Assembly (NCBI GenBank): GCA_051880615.1
Contig: JBJEOH010000019.1
Location: 62,001-126,000 of the forward strand
Reading direction: 5' to 3'
Length of the DNA: 64,000 nucleotides
Source: UBA7067 sp051880615
GTDB taxonomy: Bacteria > Bacillota > Clostridia > Oscillospirales > Acutalibacteraceae
The translations under genes were made by a program, and so were the position numbers. The notes under the pieces are model-generated. The model ran no database searches and was not told where the DNA came from. It saw only the letters and a program-made list of their open reading frames with translations. This document shows, one piece after another, positions 27,075 through 35,873 of this stretch (its first letter is position 1; every line of letters begins with the position of its first letter).

Positions 27075-27986
27075 TCACTGAAAATCATTGTCATCAAAGC
27101 CGAGCGAGCGCAATATATTCTCTCGGTTGCGCCAGTCCTCCTTGACCTTGACCCAGAGCCTTAAATTCACCTTGCAGTCAAAGAATCTCTCCATATCCTG
27201 TCGGGCAAAGCTGCCTACCTTTTTAAGCATAGCACCGCCCTTGCCTATTACAATGCCCTTGTGGCTGTCACGCTCGCAGTAGATTGTAGCGTCAATGTCG
27301 AGTATGCCGCTGTCCTCGCGCGTTTTCATACGCTCAACCGCAACGGCTGTTCCGTGGGGAATTTCCTTGTCGAGCAGGCGCAAAAGCTTCTCTCTTATTA
27401 TCTCACCTGCAAGCACACGCTCAGGCTGGTCTGTAAGCGTGTCGTCGTCAAAGAAATGACCGCCTTCCATTGCAAGCGATTTCAACTCGTCCTTTAAATC
27501 GTCAAGTCCGCTGCCAGTCTGAGCCGATACCGGCACAACGGCAGTGAAGTCACATTCCTTTGAGTATGCCGCTATTACGGCGATAATATCGTCCTTGTTT
27601 TTAAGCGTATCTATTTTATTCAGCGCAAGCACAATCGGCAAATCAAGCTTTTTCGCCTTTTCAATAAGCTCAAGCTCAGTTTCACCGGGCGTTCTGTCAC
27701 ACTCGGCCACAAGCAGAACAGCGTCAACTCCTGCGACAGATTCATTTACAGAGCGCACCATATACTTGCCAAGCTCGGTTTTCGGCTTGTGCATACCGGG
27801 TGTGTCAATAAAAACAAGCTGAGTTTCACCCTCGGTTAAAACACCCATTATTCTGTTTCGCGTTGTCTGCGGCTTGTGCGACACTATCGCAATCTTCTGC
27901 CCCAGAAGCCTGTTTAGTATTGAGCTTTTGCCGACATTCGGCCTGCCTATTATGGCGATAAACGCCGATTTTTCATTTTGATTCAT
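27075..27986 (-). CDS. era: Ribosome-assembly GTPase Era
   Basis: A 303-residue GTPase that binds 16S rRNA and promotes 30S maturation. The G domain shows GRPNVGKSS (G1), DTPGMHKP (G3) and NKID (G4). The C-terminal KH domain has the VIGKGGAMLKKVG loop. Length is standard. It sits between dgkA and cca as in many Firmicutes. Confidence 0.97.
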   Translation of the reverse strand: MNQNEKSAFIAIIGRPNVGKSSILNRLLGQKIAIVSHKPQTTRNRIMGVLTEGETQLVFIDTPGMHKPKTELGKYMVRSVNESVAGVDAVLLVAECDRTPGETELELIEKAKKLDLPIVLALNKIDTLKNKDDIIAVIAAYSKECDFTAVVPVSAQTGSGLDDLKDELKSLAMEGGHFFDDDTLTDQPERVLAGEIIREKLLRLLDKEIPHGTAVAVERMKTREDSGILDIDATIYCERDSHKGIVIGKGGAMLKKVGSFARQDMERFFDCKVNLRLWVKVKEDWRNRENILRSLGFDDNDFQ

Positions 27987-28078
27987 ATTGTTCTCCCATA
28001 TATTGGTTTTTATTTTATTTTATCACAGTTTTCACTCATAAACAAGTTAAGGCGCACTTACAGTGCGCCTTTAGTGCG

Positions 28079-28570
28079 TTATTTGTTACTTTTTTCAAAA
28101 TGCGATTTTGCGTTTTCAAACATCTTTTTCGGGCCTATTACAATAAACAGCATGGCTATTACCATCGTAAGCACCAAAAGAGTTAAGCGCTCGGGGCTTT
28201 CACAGTGAAAGACAACAATACTCCACAGCGTGTCAGGCTCCCAGAGCAAAAAACACGCAATCGCAACAGCAAAGCCTGAGGCGACAAGCACCGCCGCGGC
28301 TGAAACATCCTTTGCAATTTCAATAAGCCGATGATATTTTGTTGAATAAAGGTTACAAACACGCTCAACGGCTGTGTTCACAAGCTCAAGACACATAACA
28401 AGCGCGATCATAATAAGCAAAAGCGACATTTTTATTGCAGAAAGGCGGTAGTAGCTTACAAAATACAGCAGATATGCCGCCACAACAATATGTATGCGCA
28501 TATTACGCTCGTGGTTGATTGTGTAGAGAACACCCTTGAAAGCGTATTTAAAGCCCCTTAAAAACCTCAT
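28079..28570 (-). CDS. dgkA: Diacylglycerol/undecaprenol kinase
   Basis: A 163-residue integral membrane kinase. The N-terminal GFKYAFKGV, ERNMRIH and the core ELVNTAVERVCN followed by KDVSAAAVL are DgkA family motifs. The C-terminus carries an extra membrane segment (about 131-148) beyond the usual length, possibly a family variant. In Gram-positive bacteria the substrate is usually undecaprenol, recycling the wall lipid carrier. It is four bases from ybeY and part of the same operon. Confidence 0.9.
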   Translation of the reverse strand: MRFLRGFKYAFKGVLYTINHERNMRIHIVVAAYLLYFVSYYRLSAIKMSLLLIMIALVMCLELVNTAVERVCNLYSTKYHRLIEIAKDVSAAAVLVASGFAVAIACFLLWEPDTLWSIVVFHCESPERLTLLVLTMVIAMLFIVIGPKKMFENAKSHFEKSNK

Positions 28571-28573
28571 AGC

Positions 28574-29077
28574 TTACCTGTCGGTGCCGATTACATAGCT
28601 TGACGACGAGGGCAGACCGAGCTGATCCATAATAAGCTCCTCTTTCTCTCTCATACGGATTCTCTCCATATTATCCTCGTGGTCATAGCCGAGCAAATGC
28701 AGAACACTGTGTGCCGTAAGATAGCCGACCTCTCTTTGCAGGCTGTGGTCAAAGCGCTTTGCCTGCTCTAAAGCCTTTTCCATTGAAATTACAACATCGC
28801 CCAGAATCTGCGCTCCTGTTTCGGGGTCAATGTCATACTTTCCATCCTCTCCCATACCGAATGACAATACATCCGTTACGGAATCCTTGTCGCGGTACTG
28901 CTTGTTATACTCCTTGATTTGCTCGTTGTCAACAAAGGTCACGCTTATTTCTGCGCTGCCCTTGAACTCCTCAAGGCGCAAAACCGCATTGCAGCAGCGG
29001 CGAACCAACATTCTGAGTCCTGTCGGAATCTTAACCGCCTTTTGTTTGTTTGTGATTATTACTCTGATCTTATCCAT
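28574..29077 (-). CDS. ybeY: Endoribonuclease YbeY, 16S rRNA maturation
   Basis: A 167-residue metal-dependent RNase with the family's zinc motif HSVLHLLGYDHED near residue 130 and the TDVLSFGMG strand. Its ATG directly abuts the phoH stop codon, and its ribosome-binding site AGAGGTAA lies inside phoH, so translation is coupled. The gene order phoH-ybeY-dgkA-era is classic. Confidence 0.95.
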   Translation of the reverse strand: MDKIRVIITNKQKAVKIPTGLRMLVRRCCNAVLRLEEFKGSAEISVTFVDNEQIKEYNKQYRDKDSVTDVLSFGMGEDGKYDIDPETGAQILGDVVISMEKALEQAKRFDHSLQREVGYLTAHSVLHLLGYDHEDNMERIRMREKEELIMDQLGLPSSSSYVIGTDR

Positions 29078-30022
29078 TTATTTACCTCTCTTTGCCTCTT
29101 CGACTTTCTCGTAGGCCTTAATAATATCCTGTACAAGACGATGCCGCACAACATCCTTTTCGCTGAAGGTTATGCTTGCAATATCCTTTATTCCGCTTAG
29201 AATTCTTACGCTCTCGCGCAGTCCCGACTTAACCCCGTGCGGCAAATCAATCTGCGTAACATCGCCTGTGATTACCATTTTCGAGTTAAAGCCGAGTCGG
29301 GTCAGAAACATTTTCATCTGCTCGCCCGTAGTGTTCTGCGCCTCGTCAAGAATAATAAAGCTGTCGTCAAGCGTTCGTCCTCTCATATACGCCAAAGGTG
29401 CAACCTCAATATTGCCCCTTTCAACATACTTCTGGTATGTTTCGGCGCCGAGCATATCAAACAGCGCGTCGTACAGCGGACGGAGATACGGGTCAACCTT
29501 GCTCTGCAAATCACCCGGCAGAAAGCCGAGCTTCTCACCTGCCTCAACAGCAGGACGAGTCAGTATAATGCGGTTTACCTGCCGTGAGCGAAACGCAGTA
29601 ACAGCAAGAGCAACCGCAAGGTAGGTCTTGCCTGTACCGGCAGGGCCTATACCAAAGGTAATAGTGTTTTCCTTTATTGCATTGCAGTAGCGCTTCTGAC
29701 CGATAGTTTTCGGCTTAACAGGCTTACCCTTTGAGGTTATACACACACAGTCGCCTGCAAGCTGCTCAATTTTTTCCTCGCTGCCGTCGTTTACAAGAGC
29801 CATACAGTAGCGCACATTCTGCTCGCTGAGGGTTTCGCCCCTGTTGATAAGCGAAAGCAGGCTGTCGATAACCTTTGACGCCTTCATAAGATTTTCAGGC
29901 TCGCCCGTTATTTTTATATCCGAGCCTCGGTTCACAACCGAAACGGCATACTCGTTTTCAATCAGCTTGATATTTTCGTCAAAACTGCCGAACAAAGCCA
30001 CAGCGTGCTCCATTCTGTCCAC
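29078..30022 (-). CDS. phoH: PhoH-like ATPase
   Basis: A 314-residue protein with an N-terminal KH-like part (about 1-80) and a P-loop ATPase domain: Walker A GPAGTGKTYLA near residue 140 and Walker B FIILDEAQNTT near residue 225. It acts with YbeY in RNA metabolism, although its precise role is unsettled. The likely start is GTG at 30022; an ATG three codons later is the alternative. A good promoter lies about 100 bases upstream. Confidence 0.92.
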   Translation of the reverse strand: MDRMEHAVALFGSFDENIKLIENEYAVSVVNRGSDIKITGEPENLMKASKVIDSLLSLINRGETLSEQNVRYCMALVNDGSEEKIEQLAGDCVCITSKGKPVKPKTIGQKRYCNAIKENTITFGIGPAGTGKTYLAVALAVTAFRSRQVNRIILTRPAVEAGEKLGFLPGDLQSKVDPYLRPLYDALFDMLGAETYQKYVERGNIEVAPLAYMRGRTLDDSFIILDEAQNTTGEQMKMFLTRLGFNSKMVITGDVTQIDLPHGVKSGLRESVRILSGIKDIASITFSEKDVVRHRLVQDIIKAYEKVEEAKRGK

Positions 30023-30121
30023 ATTTACGATTTGCTCCAGAACGCTTCACCTTCAATAAGAAAATCAAATAAAACTATAAGAAATCAACAATATAATCGA
30101 ATACTTCTCCGATTATCTGTT

Positions 30122-30150
30122 ATTATACCACAGTTTTTTTACAATGTCAT
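30122..30150 (-). promoter_or_regulatory. Sigma-A-type promoter of the phoH operon
   Basis: On the minus strand ATGACA (30150-30145) and TATAAT (30127-30122) are separated by 17 bases, preceded by TGTGG at the -10. It fires towards phoH. Confidence 0.75.
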
Positions 30151-30261
30151 TATTTTTTCTTTATTTTTGTACTCTATACAAAATTTTGTTTATTATTACT
30201 AAATATCTTAAATCTGTTTTATGCAATATTTCAATCATATGTCTGTGTTTGCATAAAAATA

Positions 30262-30281
30262 ATCGGCTTTACCAAGCCGAT
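30262..30281 (-). terminator. Terminator of the arsenic operon
   Basis: On the minus strand, ATCGGCTT and AAGCCGAT pair around a 4-base loop and are followed by TATTTTTAT. Confidence 0.7.
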
Positions 30282-30356
30282 ATGACGGTGTCAGTAAAAC
30301 CGATTTTATAAAGTCATTTCAAGAGCAATATCTGTTCTCTTAGAGAGTAATTACTT

Positions 30357-30382
30357 TATATATATATATATATATATATATA
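30357..30382. repeat. (TA)13 dinucleotide microsatellite
   Basis: Thirteen uninterrupted TA units lie between the arsC stop codon and its terminator hairpin. Confidence 0.95.
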
Positions 30383-30416
30383 AGATATTTTTCCCAAAAA
30401 CAGTATCTTCATTTTT

Positions 30417-30794
30417 TTATAGTTTACGAATGTTATTCTCTATTTGCTTTATCACCTTAATAAACACATCGTCGCTTTCTCCTGTCGGGTCAGGCAGTCC
30501 CCAGTTATCGTCAAAGCTTCTTCCGATATAAGGACAGCCCACATCACAGCCCATTGAGATTGCAATATCGGGAACAGGAATTATGTCAATGGTTTTGCTA
30601 TACTGTGTCTGCTCCATATCAATACCGTAAAGCTGTTTCATTAGCCTAACTGCGTCCTGATTGATTTGCGGCTTAGTTTCCGTTCCGGCAGAGTAAAAGT
30701 CAAAGTCGTTCCCTCTAAAATGTTTGCCGAGAGCTTCGGCAATCTGACTGCGGCACGAGTTGTGTATGCAGATAAAAGCTATCTTTTTCTTCAT
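30417..30794 (-). CDS. arsC: Arsenate reductase, low-molecular-weight-phosphatase (thioredoxin-coupled) type
   Basis: A 125-residue enzyme reducing arsenate to arsenite. The P-loop CIHNSCRSQ near the N-terminus is the ArsC signature; GCDVGCPYI and DDNWGLPDPTG match ArsC rather than protein phosphatases. The start at 30794 is one base after the stop of the thioredoxin gene. A thioredoxin as upstream neighbour fits the need for a reductant. It is the last gene of the operon. Confidence 0.9.
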   Translation of the reverse strand: MKKKIAFICIHNSCRSQIAEALGKHFRGNDFDFYSAGTETKPQINQDAVRLMKQLYGIDMEQTQYSKTIDIIPVPDIAISMGCDVGCPYIGRSFDDNWGLPDPTGESDDVFIKVIKQIENNIRKL

Positions 30795-30795
30795 A

Positions 30796-31173
30796 TCAAC
30801 CCTCAAACTTATGCAGGAGTTTTTCCACATCAGCAGATTTCAACACCTTACCCATAGAAACGACTTTTTCATTTACAACAATGGCAGGCATACTCATAAC
30901 GCCGTATTCCATCACCTTTTGCATATCCGTAATATACTCTACCTCAACGGATAAGCCCATTGCTTTTACAGCTTCTTTTGCGTTTTCATATTGTTCGTGA
31001 CATGATTTGCACCCTGCACCCAATACTTTTATACAGCATATACCGTTTTTCGCTTCAGGGCAGCAGGGATTTGTGTTTTCGCTTGCTTCACTTGCAGCGC
31101 AACCGCAGCCGCACACGCAGGCTTGAGCTTTCTTTTCTTCTTCCTTTTTCTTACCAAAGTTAAATAATGACAT
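30796..31173 (-). CDS. Thioredoxin-fold protein with Cys-rich N-terminal extension
   Basis: A 125-residue protein. The C-terminal 78 residues are a small thioredoxin of the redox-active-disulfide type, with Cys55-x-x-Cys58 (GCKSC) and a cis-Pro (MSMPAIVV). The first 50 residues carry eight more cysteines, at positions 19, 21, 23, 25, 37, 38, 46 and 47, as a C-x-C-x-C-x-C run and two CC pairs. Such a tail looks like a soft-metal site. Lying between the permease and arsC, it may reduce ArsC or carry arsenite or an organoarsenical. GGAGGTAG precedes the ATG. Confidence 0.85.
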   Translation of the reverse strand: MSLFNFGKKKEEEKKAQACVCGCGCAASEASENTNPCCPEAKNGICCIKVLGAGCKSCHEQYENAKEAVKAMGLSVEVEYITDMQKVMEYGVMSMPAIVVNEKVVSMGKVLKSADVEKLLHKFEG

Positions 31174-31192
31174 AATAAACTACCTCCAAGAT

Positions 31193-32206
31193 TTATATAA
31201 TAATATTTTGTATAGCGTTGAAGAAGTAACCGACAACGATAATTCCAGCCGTGCAGATTGCAATAAATATACCGAGCAGCTTTGGTTTAACTGCCTTTCG
31301 CAGCATAATCATTGACGGCAGAGAAAGTGTGGTAACGCCCATCATAAAGGACAAGACAACACCGAGCAATGCGCCTTTTGCAAGCAGAGCCTCGGCAATC
31401 GGGATTGTACCGAAAATATCCGCATACATCGGAACGCCTGCAACAGTCGCCAGAATTACGCCAAACGGATTATTATTGCCAAGTGCTTTGATAATGAAAT
31501 CTTCGGGAATCCAGTTATGAATTACTGCGCCTATTCCAACACCGATAAGCACATACGGAAATACCTTTTTTGCCGTAGTAACAACCTGTTCCCACGCAAA
31601 TTTAATGCGGTCTTTGAAATGCAATTCCACCTGCGGAACATCTATCGACCGTCCGTTGCGGATATATTCTTCCACCTGATTTTCAAGGTGGAGTTTTTCA
31701 ATCAGTGTACCGCCGGCAACCGCAATTACAAGACCAAGCACAACATAAATCACAGCTACCTTCCACCCGAAAATGCTCATCAGCAGTACAAGACTTCCAA
31801 GGTCAACCATCGGAGAAGAAATGAGGAAAGAGAAGGTTACGCCAAGCGGAAGTCCTGCACTTGTAAACCCTATAAACAACGGAATTGACGAACAGGAACA
31901 AAACGGCGTTACCGTACCGAGCAAAGCGGCGATAATGTTTGCCCATATGCCGTGAAATCTGCCGAGTATCTTTTTAGTTCTCTCGGGCGGGAAATAGCTT
32001 TGAACATATGAAATAAGCAAAATCAAAGCACCTAAGAGAAGCATAATTTTAATTGTGTCGTAGATAAAGAACTGAATACTTCCGCCGATCCTGCTTGTCG
32101 AATCTAAACCACAAGCATTCAACGCTGTATTTATAAGCCTATTCAGCCACCCCATACCGAGGATTTCATTCTGAAAGAAATCCCATACGGATTTTATCGC
32201 TTCCAT
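31193..32206 (-). CDS. ArsP-like permease (DUF318/UPF0718 family)
   Basis: A 337-residue membrane protein with about eight to ten helices. The hallmark TPFCSCSSIPLFIGF motif (near residue 100) places it in the DUF318 permease family, some members of which (ArsP) export trivalent organoarsenicals. GVPMYADIFGTIPIAEAL is a second conserved block. It sits between arsR and the thioredoxin gene, supporting a metalloid-export role, but the exact substrate is unproven. Confidence 0.87.
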   Translation of the reverse strand: MEAIKSVWDFFQNEILGMGWLNRLINTALNACGLDSTSRIGGSIQFFIYDTIKIMLLLGALILLISYVQSYFPPERTKKILGRFHGIWANIIAALLGTVTPFCSCSSIPLFIGFTSAGLPLGVTFSFLISSPMVDLGSLVLLMSIFGWKVAVIYVVLGLVIAVAGGTLIEKLHLENQVEEYIRNGRSIDVPQVELHFKDRIKFAWEQVVTTAKKVFPYVLIGVGIGAVIHNWIPEDFIIKALGNNNPFGVILATVAGVPMYADIFGTIPIAEALLAKGALLGVVLSFMMGVTTLSLPSMIMLRKAVKPKLLGIFIAICTAGIIVVGYFFNAIQNIII

Positions 32207-32287
32207 AAAACGCCCCTTTCATATAGTTAAATTGAAATACATCAATGAGAAAAAGATATGATAAGCCGTGCGGCAAATGATTACCTA

Positions 32288-32602
32288 TCAATCTTCACAG
32301 CAAGACTTTTCTTCATATTCCGCATCAATCGTCGTTAATTCTTTCAGGCATTTTGCCGCATATTCCGAGCCTTCGGAAGAAATCGAGTAATGAGTCCACT
32401 TACCCTCTTTTCTGCCGACAACAATGCCTGAATCGCATAGAATTTTCATATGATGTGACAGTGTGGGCTGAGTCACATTAATTTCCTCAAGCAATTTGCA
32501 GGCGCATCTCTCGCCTGTTCTGAGAAGCTTCAGAATACGGATACGGTTTTCATCACAGAACGCCTTGAAAATCAATGCGGTTTTTCTCTCATCTAAATCC
32601 AA
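32288..32602 (-). CDS. arsR: ArsR/SmtB-family metalloid-responsive repressor
   Basis: A 104-residue winged-helix repressor. ILKLLRTGERCACKLLEEINVTQ contains a CxC-type pair (GERCAC, near residues 33-35), as in ArsR proteins that bind As(III), followed by the recognition helix TQPTLSHHMKIL. A C-terminal Cys pair (SCCED) may add ligands. The start is TTG at 32602 with GGAGGTG upstream. It is the first gene of the operon and probably autoregulates it. Confidence 0.9.
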   Translation of the reverse strand: MDLDERKTALIFKAFCDENRIRILKLLRTGERCACKLLEEINVTQPTLSHHMKILCDSGIVVGRKEGKWTHYSISSEGSEYAAKCLKELTTIDAEYEEKSCCED

Positions 32603-32620
32603 TCAGAGCACCTCCAATAG

Positions 32621-32666
32621 AGAAATTTCTATATGACATTATAACTCTCACATAGATATTTGTCAA
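32621..32666 (-). promoter_or_regulatory. Consensus ars promoter with palindromic operator candidate
   Basis: On the minus strand TTGACA (32666-32661) and TATAAT (32643-32638) match the consensus perfectly with 17-base spacing. The palindrome AGAAATTTCT (32621-32630) lies at the expected start of transcription, a good place for ArsR to repress. Confidence 0.8.
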
Positions 32667-32681
32667 TGGGTTATTAAAAAA

Positions 32682-32706
32682 GGGAAGCTCCGAAACGAAG
32701 CTCCCC
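32682..32706 (-). terminator. Terminator of the ABC-2 operon
   Basis: GGGGAGCTTCG pairs with CGGAGCTTCCC (two wobble pairs) around TTT on the minus strand and is followed by six Ts. Confidence 0.85.
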
Positions 32707-32719
32707 AAAAATATTCTAT

Positions 32720-33523
32720 TCAGCTTCCTGCGCTTTCATAGGACTTAACACCCTTGTTCCAGATAAGGACGCCGAGCGTCATAAGCACTATGGCGGCTAT
32801 CACCGTTCCGCCGAGATTAAACAGCAGATTTTCACCGGTTAAGAAATAGCTTGCAGGATAAAACGCCGTAAACGCAAACGGAATGATGTATGTAATCACA
32901 TTGCGGATAACATCGTTGTAAATTGATGTCGGGTATTTTGCAAAATCGTTCATCAGATAAAAAACATGAATAATGTGTCCGCTGCGCTTTGTCCAGAAAG
33001 CAAGGGACGCGGTAATTGTTTTTATACCCGTATAGATGAGTGTCGCAAACGGCAGAATGAGGAAAAACAGCAGCACATTCACAACGCTCCACTGAACAGA
33101 CACCTTGCCTATCGTTACGGCGATAAGGGCAACGCCGACAACAAACTCGCCGCCAGCGTCAACGCAGAACTTCTCTACTATAACCGTAAGCAGAGTGTTC
33201 AACGGTCTTGTGAGGTATTTGTCAAAATCACCCTTTGCAACAAGCCAGTAGCCGACGCTCCACAGATTGTCAAAGAACAGGTGGTCTATCGCCTTTGGCA
33301 GAAGTGAAAAGCCGTAGATAAAGATAATCTCGTCATAGGTCCAGCCGTGAAGTGCGGGAATACCGCTGAAGATTATCCATAAAAACAGGATATTGATTGT
33401 CTGATACACTATAAAGCCGAACACACCCGTGAGGAAGTCAACCTTGTACTCCATAAGCTTTTTCAGGTCCTGCACTATGAAGATACGGTGCATTTTTGCC
33501 ATTCTTTTTATTTTCTTCAGCAT
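32720..33523 (-). CDS. ABC-2-type permease (second subunit)
   Basis: A 267-residue membrane protein with six predicted helices and no ATPase motifs. Its arrangement resembles DUF990/ABC-2 exporter permeases. The ATG at 33523 follows GGGAGGTTGATGAT and lies four bases after the stop of the preceding permease gene. It should pair with the 272-residue permease in a heterodimeric channel. The substrate is unknown. Confidence 0.85.
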   Translation of the reverse strand: MLKKIKRMAKMHRIFIVQDLKKLMEYKVDFLTGVFGFIVYQTINILFLWIIFSGIPALHGWTYDEIIFIYGFSLLPKAIDHLFFDNLWSVGYWLVAKGDFDKYLTRPLNTLLTVIVEKFCVDAGGEFVVGVALIAVTIGKVSVQWSVVNVLLFFLILPFATLIYTGIKTITASLAFWTKRSGHIIHVFYLMNDFAKYPTSIYNDVIRNVITYIIPFAFTAFYPASYFLTGENLLFNLGGTVIAAIVLMTLGVLIWNKGVKSYESAGS

Positions 33524-33527
33524 ATCA

Positions 33528-34346
33528 TCAACCTCCCTGCACGCAAAGTCGCTTTGTCGCAAGGCGCCAGATAAGCTTGCTCAAGCCCCAGAAGAACACC
33601 AGCCAGAAAAGCTGCAGCGCTATTTTCCACACAATAGTAGGCGCGTCATAAAGCCCCATATAGAGCATAACTGGTGTGTAGCTCAAAGAAGCAAACGGCA
33701 GAATTGTCAGCACCGTCTGAAGCATCGGCGGCATAAACGCCAGCGGAATTTTTGAGCCTGACAAAAAGCTTATCACTGCGTCCTTCAATACGCTTGAACC
33801 CCATAGGTTTTTCAGGAAGAACGCCAGAAAGCCATAGCACAGATTGAAGTAAAACGAGATAAGATAGGCTATAATAACGCTTACCAGAAACAGCGAAAAA
33901 TTCGGCAGGCTGAACATAACCGTACCCGTTACAAAATACTTGTAAAGCTCCACACCGACGCACATCGGCACAAGCACAATGCCGGCCATAACCACACGGC
34001 TGCCAAGCTCGTGAAACAAAAAGTACATATCAAAGTTTACGGGTTTTATCATTCTCATAACTATTGAGCCGTCGCGTATCTCCTCGCCGATATTTATTGC
34101 GCCGTCGCTGTATGTAAGAAAGCTTGCCATAAACGAGATGAATAGATACACCGTCATATCAATCATTGAAAAACCCATAAAGGTTGAGCTGTCTGAGCTT
34201 TCAAAAACCGCGAGCCACACAAAGTACATTACAAAGCACGAGAGCATTTCGCCCAGCAGATGAAAGAAGAAGTTAAAGCGGTACGCCATCATCTCCTGAA
34301 TTCCCGCCCTTGAAAACGGCAGATAAATCCTTAAAAATCTACGCAT
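33528..34346 (-). CDS. ABC-2-type permease (first subunit)
   Basis: A 272-residue, six-helix membrane protein of the same ABC-2 class. The start MRRFLRIYLPFSRAGIQEMM is an amphipathic cytoplasmic segment, common in this family. Its start overlaps the ATPase gene by eight bases. It forms the transport core with the downstream permease. I see no immunity, peptide or antibiotic gene beside it that would reveal the substrate. Confidence 0.85.
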   Translation of the reverse strand: MRRFLRIYLPFSRAGIQEMMAYRFNFFFHLLGEMLSCFVMYFVWLAVFESSDSSTFMGFSMIDMTVYLFISFMASFLTYSDGAINIGEEIRDGSIVMRMIKPVNFDMYFLFHELGSRVVMAGIVLVPMCVGVELYKYFVTGTVMFSLPNFSLFLVSVIIAYLISFYFNLCYGFLAFFLKNLWGSSVLKDAVISFLSGSKIPLAFMPPMLQTVLTILPFASLSYTPVMLYMGLYDAPTIVWKIALQLFWLVFFWGLSKLIWRLATKRLCVQGG

Positions 34347-35352
34347 CCGCTATCACCTCTTTTTTATAAAGGCGGCGGATAATTTCTTCAATGTCGGCGT
34401 CTCTCACGCTTATGTCATTGACGCGAACGGTTGAAAGCGTGTATGACAGCATATCGCCCACAGGCACCATATCGCTGTTGAAGCGTACAGTCACCTTGTT
34501 TGCGTCATTCTTGATTATCACATCCTCGTCCGAAAGCTTGAAATGCGCCTTGTAATCGAGGGTGTCAATATCTTTTGAGCTTTGAAGCTCAAAGTGAAGT
34601 TCCCTGCTCTGACCGTAATTCGATTTAAGCTCGTCAACCGTACCGTCAAACACATTCTTTCCCTTGTCAATCATTACGATTCGCTTTGACAAAAGCTCAA
34701 TATCGCTTAAATCGTGAGTTGTGAGGATAACGGTTGTCTGTTCCTCCTCGTTAATTTTTGCAATAGCTCGTCTGATATTGTCCTTGACAACAACATCGAG
34801 TCCGATGGTCGGCTCGTCAAGGAACAAAACCTTGGGACTGTGCAGCAGCGAGGCGGCTATATCCGCCCTCATTCGCTGACCGAGTGAGAGTGTACGAACA
34901 GGGCTTTTGATGAAGTCCTGCAAATCGAGCACCTCGTTTAACAAATCCATTTTCCTTTTGTATGCGCTGTCCTCCACCTCGTAGATTTCCTTCAAAACCG
35001 CATAGGTTTCGCAAAGCGGAAGGTCCCACCAAAGCTGTGTTCGCTGACCGAAAACAACGCCTATTTCCTTAACATAGCTTTTCCTGTCTTTCTGCGGATT
35101 TCTGCCGTCAATAGTGCAGGAGCCTGAGGTAGGCGTGAGAATACCTGTGAGCATTTTGATAACAGTCGATTTACCCGCGCCGTTCGGTCCGATAAAGCCG
35201 AGTATTTCGCCCTTAGGCACATGGAATGAAATATCATCAACAGCCACTACCTTCTCTGTTTTCGGCTTGAACAGTGACTTAACGCTGCCGAGCAATCCCG
35301 GCTGTTTTATCGTCTTTTTGAATTCTTTTCTTATGTTGTCAACATAAATCAT
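34339..35352 (-). CDS. ABC transporter ATP-binding protein (exporter type)
   Basis: A 337-residue ATPase with Walker A GPNGAGKST (near residue 58), signature LSLGQRMRAD, Walker B VLFLDEPTIGLD and an H-loop in LTTHDLSD. About 95 residues after the ATPase core form a regulatory C-terminal domain typical of ABC-2 exporters. Note LSLGQ instead of LSGGQ, which is common in this subfamily. AAAGGTG precedes the ATG. It energises the two permeases downstream. Confidence 0.9.
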   Translation of the reverse strand: MIYVDNIRKEFKKTIKQPGLLGSVKSLFKPKTEKVVAVDDISFHVPKGEILGFIGPNGAGKSTVIKMLTGILTPTSGSCTIDGRNPQKDRKSYVKEIGVVFGQRTQLWWDLPLCETYAVLKEIYEVEDSAYKRKMDLLNEVLDLQDFIKSPVRTLSLGQRMRADIAASLLHSPKVLFLDEPTIGLDVVVKDNIRRAIAKINEEEQTTVILTTHDLSDIELLSKRIVMIDKGKNVFDGTVDELKSNYGQSRELHFELQSSKDIDTLDYKAHFKLSDEDVIIKNDANKVTVRFNSDMVPVGDMLSYTLSTVRVNDISVRDADIEEIIRRLYKKEVIADA

Positions 35353-35873
35353 TTGTTCTCACCTTTCCTTTCAGCCGTATTTTTACGCTGACTACAGCCG
35401 CTTGTCACATAAAATACGATGAACGCCGGAATAATTTCCGACACAATGATATCACACCGAAAAAATATTGTCTGCAAACTCGTGTTTGCACACGGGCAAA
35501 CCACGGTTGCATTTTTCTTTCGGTATGAGGCAGCATTATGCAAACTGCCTGCTTATGGAATTGCCGCGGTAAGAATACAGAAAACCTGCGCACAATGACA
35601 CGGAACAAAGCTTATATCAAGGGACTGAATTATCGGCTGATAACGACTCAGCAGAGCCACAGATTGAGGCTGAAAAAATATGAGTACTTTTTGCTGCGGC
35701 AGGTATCGCTTAACAGCAACCTTCTGTTGACATAAGCTTATGGCTCAGGTTTTACCGTATTCAGATAATACTACGAAAATTTTCATTAATCAACAAAAAT
35801 TGTTAAAAAAGTAAAAATCAGGCTGTAAGTTGTTGTAAATGAGAGATAAGATGTATGTTAGTGTGAAGTTCAG
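35353..35873. other. Gene-free stretch with clustered GTTTGCA-type inverted repeats
   Basis: About 520 bases between the ABC-2 operon and the Fic gene. TGCAAAC (35473-35479) and GTTTGCA (35484-35490) form a perfect inverted repeat; further copies of GCAAAC or GTTGC follow to about 35548. The site could be an operator for the ABC-2 operon. A 65-codon plus-strand frame (35538-35735) has no recognisable features and I do not call it. Confidence 0.55.

Larger units (their letters stand above)
30023..30416. other. Gene-free stretch between phoH and arsC
   Basis: This region holds the phoH promoter, the arsC terminator (30262-30281) and a (TA)13 microsatellite. No coding frame looks real. Confidence 0.7.

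Noticed and set aside
30357..30382. Replication or partition site at the (TA)13 tract
   Set aside because: No DnaA boxes, iterons or replication genes are nearby; it looks like a simple microsatellite.
35538..35735. 65-codon frame in the gap before the Fic gene
   Set aside because: No ribosome-binding site of quality and no recognisable motif; it overlaps the inverted-repeat cluster. Possible but unsupported.
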